From: Saprospiraceae bacterium | Lineage (GTDB): Bacteria > Bacteroidota > Bacteroidia > Chitinophagales > Saprospiraceae | Length of the DNA stretch: 40,813 nt | Assembly: GCA_021738725.1 (NCBI GenBank) | Contig: JAIPBE010000031.1 | Span: forward strand, 1 to 40,813 | Reading direction: 5' to 3' | Shown here: piece after piece, positions 1 to 8,487 of the stretch | Layout: the number at the start of each line of letters is the position of its first letter | Position numbering within the stretch: position 1 is the first letter of the stretch | Position numbers and translations under genes: made by a program | The notes under the pieces: generated by a model | What the model was told of the DNA's origin: nothing | Databases searched by the model: none | What the model saw: the letters and a program-made list of their open reading frames with translations, nothing else

Positions 1-103
1 CAATCTCATTGCTTATGTTTTTTGATAATTTGTACCGATAATCTCGTAGTTTGATTCTACTTTGGGATAACCCCTTATATCCCTATCAAGATAAGACAAT
101 TCG

Positions 104-120
104 CTTAACTAAACGACATT
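104..120. repeat. 17-bp inverted repeat with 40696-40712
   Basis: The 17 bases here are the exact reverse complement of 40696-40712 at the far end of the window. In both places they adjoin the GGTTATGAG word, but that word is in direct orientation, so the two repeats do not form one simple long inverted repeat. This may be a dispersed intergenic element rather than a transposon end. Confidence 0.7.
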
Positions 121-121
121 G

Positions 122-139
122 GGTTATGAGGTTATGAGG
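122..139. repeat. GGTTATGAG tandem word (left edge)
   Basis: Two copies of a nine-base word, GGTTATGAG, in tandem. The same 18 bases recur at 40677-40694, and reverse-complement forms lie at 659-690. It sits just past the 3' end of the four-helix-bundle gene. It belongs to the family of short degenerate intergenic words seen across this window. Confidence 0.8.
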
Positions 140-142
140 AAA

Positions 143-595
143 TTAGTTTTTTAGACTCTTTTGGAGTCCATATATCATGGCTGTTATTTCTTGAATTTTC
201 TGTCTCGCATTAGCCTCTTGAGTTTCTGAAATAAATTGAAGGCGCAAAGCGATGATCATTTGGTTCAGCAGTTCAATTGCACTAGAATAGGCAATATTTA
301 AAAAGTGGCTTTTATCCTTTGCCGTTCGGCGACCACTCCCCTCGGCAATATTGGAGGATATAGAAATCGCTGACCTTCGAATCTGTGAGGTTAGAATAAA
401 TTTTTCTTCACCAGGAAAATTAGCTGTCACTTCGTAAATCCATTTCACCAATTCAATAGCTTTATTCCAAACAACCAGCTTTTCAAAACTATATACATGA
501 CTACCATAATCGGCTGATGGTTCATTTAATTGATCTTCCAGGAACTGGTCAGTCAACTTATTCATCCATTTTTCAACTTGAAAATCAAATTCCAT
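143..595 (-). CDS. four-helix bundle protein (S23 / 23S rRNA intervening-sequence family)
   Basis: 150 residues. The segment from about residue 35 to the end has the usual pattern of this family: a FEKLVVWNKAIELV opening helix, an LTSQIRRSAISISSNIAEG core and a final helix after LLNQMIIALRL. Members were first found encoded inside 23S rRNA genes of some bacteria, but most genomic copies, like this one, lie outside rRNA; their function is unknown. The fold also resembles the Avd accessory protein of diversity-generating retroelements, but no reverse transcriptase is nearby. The first 30 residues are less conserved, and a start at residue 11 is possible. The gene stands alone, AT-richer than its neighbours, with GGTTATGAG words on both sides in opposite orientation. 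Confidence 0.85.
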   Translation of the reverse strand: MEFDFQVEKWMNKLTDQFLEDQLNEPSADYGSHVYSFEKLVVWNKAIELVKWIYEVTANFPGEEKFILTSQIRRSAISISSNIAEGSGRRTAKDKSHFLNIAYSSAIELLNQMIIALRLQFISETQEANARQKIQEITAMIYGLQKSLKN

Positions 596-720
596 TTATA
601 TGTGATTTTGATCTACTTCTACTAATGACATATTTAACAATCTTCCAATCCTATCCCTCTCATAACCTCCTTCACTCATAACCTCCTCTACTTCTCCTCG
701 ACTCCTCCCCTCCTCGAATC
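596..720. repeat. CATAACCTCC / CTCCTC-rich intergenic repeat
   Basis: The gap between the dehydrogenase stop and the four-helix gene holds two CATAACCTCC words (659-687) and a pyrimidine-rich CTCCTC tract (690-716). Read on the minus strand, the order after the dehydrogenase stop is GAGGAG-rich tract, then GGTTATGAG words. The same order follows the aldo/keto reductase stop at 40663. A similar CTCCTC tract is at 32963-32983. Confidence 0.7.
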
Positions 721-2163
721 CTACACTTTAATACACACGTTCTTCGGTTCGGTAAAAAAGCGCATCGCTTCCCATCCTCCTTCCCGGCCGACACCACTGT
801 CCTTCATACCACCGAATGGTGTGCGTAAGTCACGCAGGAGCCAGCAGTTTACCCAGACGATGCCGGATTCGAGGAGGCCGGCTACCCGGTGGGCACGTTT
901 GAGATCACTGGTCCAGACAGTGGTCGCCAGACCGTAGCGGACACCATTGGCCATGGTCAGTGCTTCGTCCTCGGTGGAGAATGCCTGGATGGTCACCACG
1001 GGCCCGAAGATCTCTTCCTGGTTGGTGCGACAGTTTTGATCCAGTCCTTCGATGACCGTGGGCTGAATGAACCAGCCATTGGCACAGCGGCCTTCCACTT
1101 TGACAGCCTTTCCCCCGCATAAGATGCGCCCCCCTTCTTCCTGGGCCAGTGCGATATACGAGAGAATCTTGTCCTTGTGGGCTTCGGAGACAATGGCACC
1201 GACGCGGGTATCCGGATCGGAGGGGTCGCCCACTTTGAGGCGGCTGATCATCTCGACATAGGCATCCCGGAATTTTTCATAGATGGACCCCTCGATCAGG
1301 ATCCGGGATCCACAAAGACAGATCTCTCCCTGGTTGGCAAAACCTGAATGAACCGTGGTGTGCAGGACCTCATCAAAATCGGCATCGGCGAAAATGAGGG
1401 TCGGATTCTTCCCGCCGAGTTCCAGAGAAAGCTTCTTAAACATCGGGGCGGCAACGGCGGCAATGCGTGCACCAGTGGCAGTACCCCCGGTAAAGCTGAT
1501 CGCCTTGATCCCTGGATGAGTGACAATCGCCTCTCCGACACGTGGGCCGGTACCGTGGACGATATTCAACACACCGGGAGGCAATCCGGCTTCCATGCAG
1601 ATCTCGCCCAAGCGCCAGGCAGTGTAAGGCGTGATCTCCGACGGTTTGGCCACCACCGTATTTCCCGCTGCCAGAGCCGGGGCGATCTTCCAGGTGAAGA
1701 GGTAAAGTGGCAGGTTCCAGGGAGAGATGCAGCCGACCACACCGATGGGTTGACGCAAGGTGTAGTTGATGGCCTCGCCGGGCATTTCATGGGACTCGGA
1801 AGAGAAATGCATCAGTCCTGTGGCATAGAAACGGAAGTTGGAGGACGCCCGGGGGATGTCCACCTTTCGGGCCAGTTTGACCGGCTTGCCATTATCCCGG
1901 CTTTCCGCCTGAGCCAGTTCTTCCAGATGATGATCGATCAATTCGCTGATGCGGATCAGGATGCGATAGCGCTCTTCCATGGGTGTCTTTGACCACCCTG
2001 GAAAGGCCGCTCTGGCCGCCTCATATGCCAGTCCAACATCTTCCTGATCCGAATCCGGGATCCGGCTGTAGACCTGCCCCGTCGCTGGCTCAAAATTATC
2101 CAGGTATGCATTGCATTTGGGCGGCACTTGCCGGCCATCGATATAATTGTTTAGTTGGATCAT
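721..2163 (-). CDS. 2-aminomuconic 6-semialdehyde dehydrogenase (ALDH8A1/AmnC-like)
   Basis: 480 residues, the full length of an NAD(P)-dependent aldehyde dehydrogenase. The cofactor site is SPWNLP (147-152) with VAKPSE (171-176) and FTGGTATG (224-231). The catalytic pair is E248 in LELGG and C282 in NQGEICLC. That last signature is what one expects in the 2-aminomuconic/2-hydroxymuconic semialdehyde dehydrogenase subgroup, including animal ALDH8A1. The predicted reaction is oxidation of 2-aminomuconate semialdehyde to 2-aminomuconate in kynurenine catabolism. Its ATG overlaps the stop of the tryptophan dioxygenase as TGATG, implying translational coupling. The operon context (dioxygenase, RidA-type deaminase) supports the substrate. 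A 2-hydroxymuconic semialdehyde role is the main alternative. Confidence 0.9.
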   Translation of the reverse strand: MIQLNNYIDGRQVPPKCNAYLDNFEPATGQVYSRIPDSDQEDVGLAYEAARAAFPGWSKTPMEERYRILIRISELIDHHLEELAQAESRDNGKPVKLARKVDIPRASSNFRFYATGLMHFSSESHEMPGEAINYTLRQPIGVVGCISPWNLPLYLFTWKIAPALAAGNTVVAKPSEITPYTAWRLGEICMEAGLPPGVLNIVHGTGPRVGEAIVTHPGIKAISFTGGTATGARIAAVAAPMFKKLSLELGGKNPTLIFADADFDEVLHTTVHSGFANQGEICLCGSRILIEGSIYEKFRDAYVEMISRLKVGDPSDPDTRVGAIVSEAHKDKILSYIALAQEEGGRILCGGKAVKVEGRCANGWFIQPTVIEGLDQNCRTNQEEIFGPVVTIQAFSTEDEALTMANGVRYGLATTVWTSDLKRAHRVAGLLESGIVWVNCWLLRDLRTPFGGMKDSGVGREGGWEAMRFFTEPKNVCIKV

Positions 2164-3266
2164 CAGGACTGGACGGAATAGTGAAAGTTGAGATTATCCC
2201 GAACAGTTGGCGGCAGGACCGGCAATTCGGAGCGGGGGATCAGCAGGGTGGATATATTGTGAAAATCCGAAAAAATGCTGTGTTTGGCAGCGGTCGCCGC
2301 CAGATAATCGTGTCCGCTGGAACCACCGGTCCCCATTTTCCGGCCCAGCATGCGGAGTACCATCTGGGCGTGGCGGGTGCGCCAGGCAGTCAGACCTTCA
2401 TCGATCTCGGACAGTTTTTGGAGCAGGATAAATGGTTGGTGCAAAATGGGCTCATCCCGGTAGAGGTTGATGAGCAAGGCTGCAATGGTGGCCTGATAGG
2501 ACAGTCGTAATTTGCCTTCCTCTCGCATCGCCTGATGTTGGTCAGGGTCGAGGACGGCCAGGATATAGTCTTCGTTATTCTGCAGGATCTCCAGACGCAT
2601 CGCCTTGGATTCTTCGCTGAGGAGAGGCGCTTCATTGATGGCATTTCGTTCGCTTTCCATCATGCGCTTCACCGCCTCTTTATAGCTGGTGATGAAATTG
2701 AAATCGCCAAAGTCCAGAAAGGGAGTGCGTTCCAGCCACTTTTCGATGGCAGCGAAGATGGTGCCGTGGTCCTCCAGATCTTCGAGCACTTTTTTCTGGT
2801 CTTCCTGAAAAACAATGTGATAGGGCTTCTGATTATAGGTCAGGCGCTGTTTGCTCGGCAGGCCCAGCATGGCTTCGATCTGTCGGAACTGGTAGCTCTG
2901 GAATCCGGAAGCGGGAAAGAGATGATGCCGGAAATCCAGAAAATCCAGGGGTGTCATGGTCTCCATCACCAGGATCTGCTGGACGAGCAACTTCTGGATC
3001 TCGATCACCCGATTGAGTCGAGAGATAGCCAGACCGAGGTTGCGTTCATCAATGGCGCCTTTGGCAAAGAGGTCGCGGACCGAACCCATATCGTGAATGA
3101 TCTCCTTGAACCAAAGTTCATACACCTGGTGGACCACGATAAAGAGCATTTCATCATGGGCTGGTTGCCCTGCTTTCTCACTCATCAGGTCCTGGCTGCC
3201 CAGGAGCTTGTCGAGTTGCAGATATTGATGATAATGGATAGAAGTATAAGATTTGGGGTCGCTCAT
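2163..3266 (-). CDS. kynA: tryptophan 2,3-dioxygenase
   Basis: Haem enzyme that opens the indole ring of L-tryptophan to N-formylkynurenine, the first step of the kynurenine pathway. Family signatures are all present: FIVVHQVYELWFKEI with the active-site H46, SYQFRQIE carrying the substrate-binding Arg, WRTRHAQMVLRMLG with the proximal haem His, and GTGGSSG. The start is placed at the ATG at 3266 (367 residues) rather than 54 bases upstream. The longer N-terminus has no family resemblance, while the protein from MSDPKSYTSIHYHQYL aligns naturally. It lies 90 bases after the RidA-type gene and overlaps the dehydrogenase start by one base, so the three probably form one transcript. Confidence 0.95.
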   Translation of the reverse strand: MSDPKSYTSIHYHQYLQLDKLLGSQDLMSEKAGQPAHDEMLFIVVHQVYELWFKEIIHDMGSVRDLFAKGAIDERNLGLAISRLNRVIEIQKLLVQQILVMETMTPLDFLDFRHHLFPASGFQSYQFRQIEAMLGLPSKQRLTYNQKPYHIVFQEDQKKVLEDLEDHGTIFAAIEKWLERTPFLDFGDFNFITSYKEAVKRMMESERNAINEAPLLSEESKAMRLEILQNNEDYILAVLDPDQHQAMREEGKLRLSYQATIAALLINLYRDEPILHQPFILLQKLSEIDEGLTAWRTRHAQMVLRMLGRKMGTGGSSGHDYLAATAAKHSIFSDFHNISTLLIPRSELPVLPPTVRDNLNFHYSVQS

Positions 3267-3356
3267 GGTTTTCAGATTTGATCGAGGGGGAAGATAGCAA
3301 GTATCCCCTTGCTGCCCCAACCTTCATGATCTGGATCACCCTGAAAACTGGAATCC

Positions 3357-3773
3357 CTACCTGGGTTTATACGCCACGGCCTTGATCTCGATCAGGAGAT
3401 GGGGATGGGGTAATTGGTGGACAGCCACTGTGGTTCGGGTTGGCCCAGAAAAGTCAAAATAATGGCCATAGACCTCATTGTATCCACCAAAGTCATTCAT
3501 ATTGACCAGGAAGGTGCTGATCTCGACGACGTCTTCCAAACCGGCTCCTTCCGTACTCAGGATGTCGCGAATATTCTCCAGGACGGCTTTGGTTTGTGCC
3601 CGGATATCCAACTTGGTGGTGCCCATTTCGTCGACCTCCACCCCCTCGAAGGTATTGTCCGGCCGGCGGCTCGACGTACCGGATACGAAAAGGAAATCCC
3701 CAGCGCGTTTGATATGCGGGAATTTTCCGCGAGGAGTGGCTTTGCCGGAGACAACGGTGGAACGGGTGGTCAT
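3357..3773 (-). CDS. RidA-family 2-aminomuconate deaminase
   Basis: 138 residues, one RidA/YjgF-YER057c-UK114 domain. Features include [14 protein letters not shown] near residues 28-41, the conserved GPTRTTVAV with its carboxylate-binding Arg, and a C-terminal [11 protein letters not shown] strand. The [10 protein letters not shown] stretch resembles the bacterial 2-aminomuconate deaminases of nitrobenzoate and tryptophan degradation more than the general RidA proteins. Predicted role: hydrolytic removal of the amino group of 2-aminomuconate, the product of the dehydrogenase two genes downstream. It is the first gene of the kynurenine operon. A generic enamine/imine deaminase role cannot be excluded from sequence alone. 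Confidence 0.85.
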   Translation of the reverse strand: MTTRSTVVSGKATPRGKFPHIKRAGDFLFVSGTSSRRPDNTFEGVEVDEMGTTKLDIRAQTKAVLENIRDILSTEGAGLEDVVEISTFLVNMNDFGGYNEVYGHYFDFSGPTRTTVAVHQLPHPHLLIEIKAVAYKPR

Positions 3774-4128
3774 AAAGCAGGATTTTCACACAAGGTACGG
3801 CAATGAAAGGATGGTCGAGGAATCAGGGAACAGGGCGCTATTTCGTTATTGGGTTATTGAGTTATTTCGATGATCAATTGTCCAGGTCGAATGAGGCAGG
3901 AGGAATCAGGAATGAAATCGCTACTCCGAATGTTGGTGTTCGCAAATTTTGCCTTGACCTTTAGCCATTAACCTTTTACCGGCCCACATGGAGCATGCAG
4001 CCCGGGTGGCGTCAGCCTCTGACGTCCTTTGAGAAGGTCTCCGAGATCTCAGGGATCTGGCGCACGGAGATAAACGTGAGCCTTACATCCATTTAGCTTG
4101 ACAATAATCAAGCTGAATCAGATTGATT
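3774..4128. repeat. 355-bp gap: tandem words and a hairpin
   Basis: No gene is seen. The gap holds a GTTATT-type word array (3836-3870). A block at 3946-4026 is similar to 18280-18356: both have GCCTTGACC and CCTTTTACC words, then a TGGAGC spacer, then a hairpin. Here the hairpin is GCGTCAG-CCT-CTGACGT (4009-4025, one G-T pair); at 18337-18352 it is AGTGGC-CCCA-GCCACT. The stems differ in sequence but both remain paired. A 7-bp hairpin at 4095-4114 lies just after the stop of the next gene. Confidence 0.65.
4095..4114 (-). terminator. possible hairpin downstream of GT-C gene
   Basis: Perfect 7-bp stem AGCTTGA / TCAAGCT with a 6-base loop, 14 bases beyond the stop of the membrane glycosyltransferase. 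No T-run follows on the minus strand, so it is at best a weak terminator or a processing/stability hairpin. Confidence 0.35.
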
Positions 4129-5616
4129 TTATTGCTCGCCTATAACTGAAGTATCATCTGTCAATTTTCTTTTCATCAATACCCGACCTCCCAGATATTC
4201 CTGAACCACCTCAAATTGAGGTTCCAATGTTGGCCGGTCCGAATCAAATACATAATAATAATCGACATCTGCCGTGGGTTCCAGCTCCTTGTCATAGTCT
4301 GACAATAGAATGTGGTCCGCCTTCCCCGTTTCACAATAAAAATAAAAAGAAGGGTGAAACTCCCATCTGGTTTTTATTCTCAATGGCTTTTCAAAAGGCT
4401 GCTCCTCTAAATAATGGAGGACATCCAGCGTATTTGCATCAAACCACCATTCTCTAAAAGCATACAATTGTGTGCGTGATTGAACATGGTAAATTGTCCC
4501 AGCCATCATGCTGCAGGCCGCCAGGACATGCAGGATCTTGGAGATACGGAACAACGACAACTGGCCAATCAGCCCAACAACAACGGCGGCAAACATCGGG
4601 TACAGAAACAGCGCAGTCCGGCCGGATAAGTTTGGCGTGGACAAAAGTGTGATTTGATAAATATTCACTTGTACAGTCAGGAAGAAAAAGAGTACCGTAA
4701 CAACCAACGGATCGCCGAATGCCTTTTTACCAACCGTCCAAAACTGGTGGATACTCCAAACTATTGCACCGAGTAAGAGCACCCCTCCACCCAAAGCAAA
4801 CCAACGCGATGATGGTTTGGAATATAAGGGCCATTTATATCGCCAATGATCGATCAAAGACAGAAAAGTATCCTTGTAGATCCCCTGAGATGTCCAAAAC
4901 TGGAACTGATCGGTACTGTTCATTTTATAGATCGGCAAGGCAATCAATGCCAGGAATCCAATGACAGCCAATCCGATGAAAACGAGGAATTTAATTCGGA
5001 TTTTTTGCTCAACAGGCCAGATGAAAGGCACCGCTAATAGGATCAATACCATTGATGCCCAGGCGATGATGGCTGTCATGTTTGCATATGTCGCAAGCAT
5101 AGAAATGATCAAGGCCCACCACAGATCTTTCAGACGCTTCGTCTGCATGCCTTTTATTAATAAACTGAGGGATAACAACACTAATGTGGTGGACAGAGCA
5201 TACCCCCTGCCAAGTGAAAAAAAGTCGTTTAAATAGGGATTTGTAAAGAACAATAATCCGCCGGCAAGAAAATAAGGTGACTGTTCACCAATCAAACGTT
5301 GAGTGATCCGATAGACCGCCCATCCAAATACCCAAAAGGAAAGTAAACTCGGCAGCCGTACGGCCCATTGTTCCATTCCGAAAATCCCGGTAAAGAACTT
5401 GATCAGCAAGGTATTCAAGATGTGATTATTCGGAATCGGGTCGGGGAACATCATGATCTCCCAAACCGAAAATCGGGTATATTGAATGGCTGTGGCCGTC
5501 TCATCGTGGGTGATAGGCAAGATGAATGCCTTGCTGAGGATCACGCCGAAACCGATGAGAAAAATGACACAAAAGATGACTTTGTTCACTAAAATCACTC
5601 TGGAGTTTTCTTGCAT
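4129..5616 (-). CDS. GT-C fold membrane glycosyltransferase (GT39/ArnT-like)
   Basis: 495 residues with about ten hydrophobic segments. The N-terminal part has THDET (36-40) in the first periplasmic loop, where GT-C enzymes carry their acidic catalytic residues. It is followed by NNHILNTLLIKFF and WAVRLPSLLSF, both typical of the dolichyl-phosphate-mannose transferase/ArnT superfamily. Predicted to transfer a sugar from a polyprenyl phosphate to an acceptor outside the membrane; donor and acceptor are unknown. The start is set at 5616, because the longer frame would overlap the upstream gene and lacks a membrane start. It follows the TMTC-like gene by 31 bases on the same strand. The gene is somewhat AT-richer than its operon partners. 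Confidence 0.8.
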   Translation of the reverse strand: MQENSRVILVNKVIFCVIFLIGFGVILSKAFILPITHDETATAIQYTRFSVWEIMMFPDPIPNNHILNTLLIKFFTGIFGMEQWAVRLPSLLSFWVFGWAVYRITQRLIGEQSPYFLAGGLLFFTNPYLNDFFSLGRGYALSTTLVLLSLSLLIKGMQTKRLKDLWWALIISMLATYANMTAIIAWASMVLILLAVPFIWPVEQKIRIKFLVFIGLAVIGFLALIALPIYKMNSTDQFQFWTSQGIYKDTFLSLIDHWRYKWPLYSKPSSRWFALGGGVLLLGAIVWSIHQFWTVGKKAFGDPLVVTVLFFFLTVQVNIYQITLLSTPNLSGRTALFLYPMFAAVVVGLIGQLSLFRISKILHVLAACSMMAGTIYHVQSRTQLYAFREWWFDANTLDVLHYLEEQPFEKPLRIKTRWEFHPSFYFYCETGKADHILLSDYDKELEPTADVDYYYVFDSDRPTLEPQFEVVQEYLGGRVLMKRKLTDDTSVIGEQ

Positions 5617-5647
5617 CAATGAGTGAATTTTATAGCCTATACATCCG

Positions 5648-7504
5648 CTATTGCAAGGCTGTATTCCCCAAACGCGCTGCCTTCTCAAGATAAACCTGCC
5701 CCTTTTCCGGCTGTCCACTGTCCCGATAGGAAGACCCTAACATGTTCAGCAAGCGGACATTCTCCGGATCGTATTTCAGGGCTTCTTCGAAATGGCGGAT
5801 AGCCGTTGGGAACTCTCCCATCTGAGCAGCAATTGCTCCCAGATTCATCCAGCCATCGGAAAAGCGAGGATCTGCCGCCACTGCCTTCTCATACACCTCC
5901 CGGGCTTTTAGCGGCTGGCCCCGTTCCGCGTAGATAATGCCCATATTGCTCCAGGCAATCGAGGCTTTTGGATTCAATGTCGTCGCTCGTGTATAATACT
6001 CCAGAGCTTTGTCGCGATTTCCCCTGCGGAACTCATACAATCCGGCCGTGCCAAAAGCCTCCCAATATTTGGGATGGGCTTTCATGACGATCTCCAGGTC
6101 CTTGAGAGATTCATCCAGCATCCGTTGCCGTTCCGGTCCATCTGCGATCAATGCTGCCGCCTTTCCCGTTTCCAACGCATGATGATAACGCAACTTGACA
6201 CTTCTGGGTGACGATTCAATATCTGTGGCATACAACGTGGCACTGTCATACCATGCCGGATTGCGCAAGACCGTCAAGATGGAAAATATACCGATGATAC
6301 CCAGAAACCCATACCCCACAGATGACCGGATCCATCCCGGCCAGGGTGGATTCGAACCTGTATCCTTCCAACGGAATAATGCAGCCACAGCAATGGCAAA
6401 TCCGGCACTGGGCAGGAAGAGCAGACGCTCTCCATAGGAGGTGCCGATCAGAAACAGAAGATTGGATGCCAGTGCAAACGTGAAAACAAACCAGAGCAGA
6501 CCAAAGACCAGTCGCTTGCGTTTCTGCCAGAATATCACCAAGATGGCGAAGCCTCCCAGAATGGCCAGCAGGCTCAACAAGACGCCCGGGCTGCTGAAAT
6601 CCACCAGGGGGATCTGATTCCAACCCTTATCTGAGACCAGCGGCCAGGGCGCCACCAGCATGCGTAAGTATTCACCCACAAAACGGATCGCGGAGGCCAA
6701 AGCCTCTGATCCATTTTGCGCGCCTGCCAGGATGTTATCCAGGAAAGACACCTTTTCTGCGCCACGTACCGATCCCAACACAGCCTGCCGGGCAAACAGG
6801 AAAAGTCCGGTGGGGATCAACAAGATGAGGGACATCCAATAGTCGGACTTGACGGGGTTCTTCCGAAAGACATAGACACTCAACGGAAGCAAGGGCAGAA
6901 AGGTAACCGCGTTTTCTTTAGACAGAAGGGCCAGTGAGAACGTAACCACAGAAATCGCGAGATATAGCACTTTGGGTTTGTGATGCTGCATCCGTTGCCA
7001 GGCCCACCAGGTCAGCATCAGAAAGAGCGCCGCCAACAGTTCATCCCGGCTTTTAATATTGGCCACCACCTCCGTATGGACAGGATGGACGGCAAACAGC
7101 AGGGCAGCGATCATCGAAAAGGTCGCACTTCTGCTCCAGCGATACAGGGCCAAACCGAATATACTGCAGAGTAAACCATACAGCAATACATTGATCAGAT
7201 GACCGAAAAATGGATCATTCCCGAACAGGGACCACTCTACTGAAAACATGATCAGGGACAATGGTCGATAGAGATCGCCCTGACTGTTCCAGTATCCGTA
7301 TCGGTAGTCGTGCGTCAGATGATCCGGGATCCCATCCACACCCTTTTGGGTCACCCAATTGTCTACGATGACCGAATAGTCATCCAGACACCATTGGTGT
7401 CCCAACGTATTGAGGTACAACAGGCTTCCCAACATTCCGGGAAGAATCAGCCACCAGGCCGAAAATGCAGGACGTTTTTGTTTCTTTTTTGGTCGAGTGC
7501 TCAT
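5648..7504 (-). CDS. TMTC-like membrane O-glycosyltransferase with C-terminal TPR repeats
   Basis: 618 residues. After a basic N-terminus (STRPKKKQKR) come about ten membrane segments, with CLDDYSVIVDNW (39-50) in the first luminal-side loop and HPVHTEVVANIKSRDELLA further on. Both are signatures shared with eukaryotic TMTC proteins and their bacterial relatives. Residues from about 475 to the end form four TPR repeats (for example AWSNMGIIYAERGQPLKARE). TMTC proteins O-mannosylate secreted proteins; a similar protein-glycosylation role is inferred. The start at 7504 gives an ATGA overlap with the lipoprotein stop, which decides it over the upstream frame start at 7555. Middle gene of a three-gene operon. 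Confidence 0.85.
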   Translation of the reverse strand: MSTRPKKKQKRPAFSAWWLILPGMLGSLLYLNTLGHQWCLDDYSVIVDNWVTQKGVDGIPDHLTHDYRYGYWNSQGDLYRPLSLIMFSVEWSLFGNDPFFGHLINVLLYGLLCSIFGLALYRWSRSATFSMIAALLFAVHPVHTEVVANIKSRDELLAALFLMLTWWAWQRMQHHKPKVLYLAISVVTFSLALLSKENAVTFLPLLPLSVYVFRKNPVKSDYWMSLILLIPTGLFLFARQAVLGSVRGAEKVSFLDNILAGAQNGSEALASAIRFVGEYLRMLVAPWPLVSDKGWNQIPLVDFSSPGVLLSLLAILGGFAILVIFWQKRKRLVFGLLWFVFTFALASNLLFLIGTSYGERLLFLPSAGFAIAVAALFRWKDTGSNPPWPGWIRSSVGYGFLGIIGIFSILTVLRNPAWYDSATLYATDIESSPRSVKLRYHHALETGKAAALIADGPERQRMLDESLKDLEIVMKAHPKYWEAFGTAGLYEFRRGNRDKALEYYTRATTLNPKASIAWSNMGIIYAERGQPLKAREVYEKAVAADPRFSDGWMNLGAIAAQMGEFPTAIRHFEEALKYDPENVRLLNMLGSSYRDSGQPEKGQVYLEKAARLGNTALQ

Positions 7505-8442
7505 GTGTTCCGCTCCAAATCCCATAGTTGGTTCACACCCCGGATCAATTTCCAACTGGAAAGATCACCCCTGTTATCCCGCAGCGTGATGACCGGCAAC
7601 CCGTCTTTTCCCCAACGGACCTGAACCAGGGATTGCTCCGGAAAGTCCTGCTGGAACACCTCGCGCAAGAGACTGGGTTCGGCAGAGACAATGGACAAGG
7701 AATAGTCACCTGGACTGGTTGACTTGGGCCCGAGGCAGAACAGGCTCAGACTGAGCGGGATGACCTGAGCGATACCCGGTACTTCCAGTTGCTCCCCTGT
7801 CACTTGATGGACCAGCAGAAAGGAAGAGCCATCTCGTGCATTTTTCTTGACCACATAGACCAGTTCGAGCTCCCCGAGGAATTGATAGGACCTGTAGGCT
7901 TTGCCCGGCTGTAGATCATTCACCAGCTGGACAGACTTTCCGTTCTGGAGACGAAGGCGCAGACCGGACTGACTGGATTGCACGCTTTCAGGACCACTCA
8001 GGGTCTGACTGATACCGTCCAGGCAGGGATAAAAATGGGAGAAGTCTCCTTGATTAAATGCCTGGGCGCATTCGGGATATGGCAACCCTTTGCCAAAGGT
8101 CCAGGGGGTCAATGCCCCGGCAAAGGTCCAGCCTGTGATGCCAGAAAAGGTCTCCACCTCATACCAGGGGGCGATGACCTGTCGGCCACGAAGCGTCACT
8201 GTATCCTGAATGACACTGGTCTTTCCGGTCCATAGGACCGCCTCCCCTTCGCGGAGTGAGCTGACCACCTCCGCATCACGGACCGCATCCTTGCGCACGC
8301 GCAAGTAGTCGACCATGCTAGTCATCATCACCACATCCTGTTCCTGAGATACAGCTGCATCTGTCACCGACTCCACCTCAGGATTCGTATTTTTGCATGC
8401 TGCCAAAAGGAACAAGACGGTAAAAATCCGCCAAAAGGACAT
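7501..8442 (-). CDS. lipoprotein with bacterial SH3-like domain
   Basis: 313 residues. The N-terminus MSFWRIFTVLFLLAAC is a lipoprotein signal with the lipid-modified Cys at 16. Residues about 40-115 (DYLRVRKDAV ... EGEAVLW ... WYEVETFSGITGWTFAGAL) match a bacterial SH3 (SH3b) domain, a module that often binds cell wall or peptide. The remainder is a beta-rich domain that I do not recognise. It heads the operon with the two glycosyltransferases and is divergent from the LysM glucosaminidase, only 45 bases away, so a shared envelope role is plausible but unproven. Confidence 0.75.
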   Translation of the reverse strand: MSFWRIFTVLFLLAACKNTNPEVESVTDAAVSQEQDVVMMTSMVDYLRVRKDAVRDAEVVSSLREGEAVLWTGKTSVIQDTVTLRGRQVIAPWYEVETFSGITGWTFAGALTPWTFGKGLPYPECAQAFNQGDFSHFYPCLDGISQTLSGPESVQSSQSGLRLRLQNGKSVQLVNDLQPGKAYRSYQFLGELELVYVVKKNARDGSSFLLVHQVTGEQLEVPGIAQVIPLSLSLFCLGPKSTSPGDYSLSIVSAEPSLLREVFQQDFPEQSLVQVRWGKDGLPVITLRDNRGDLSSWKLIRGVNQLWDLERNT

Positions 8443-8487
8443 AAGGAAACCGGAGTTTGTTCGTTCGGGTAAAGGTAGTTGATTCTT

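Noticed and set aside
143-595. Diversity-generating retroelement accessory protein (Avd)
   Set aside because: No reverse transcriptase or template/variable repeat nearby; the protein fits the broader S23 family.
2535-3281. 248-codon plus-strand frame
   Set aside because: It lies wholly antisense to tryptophan dioxygenase, which has all family motifs; this is a shadow frame.
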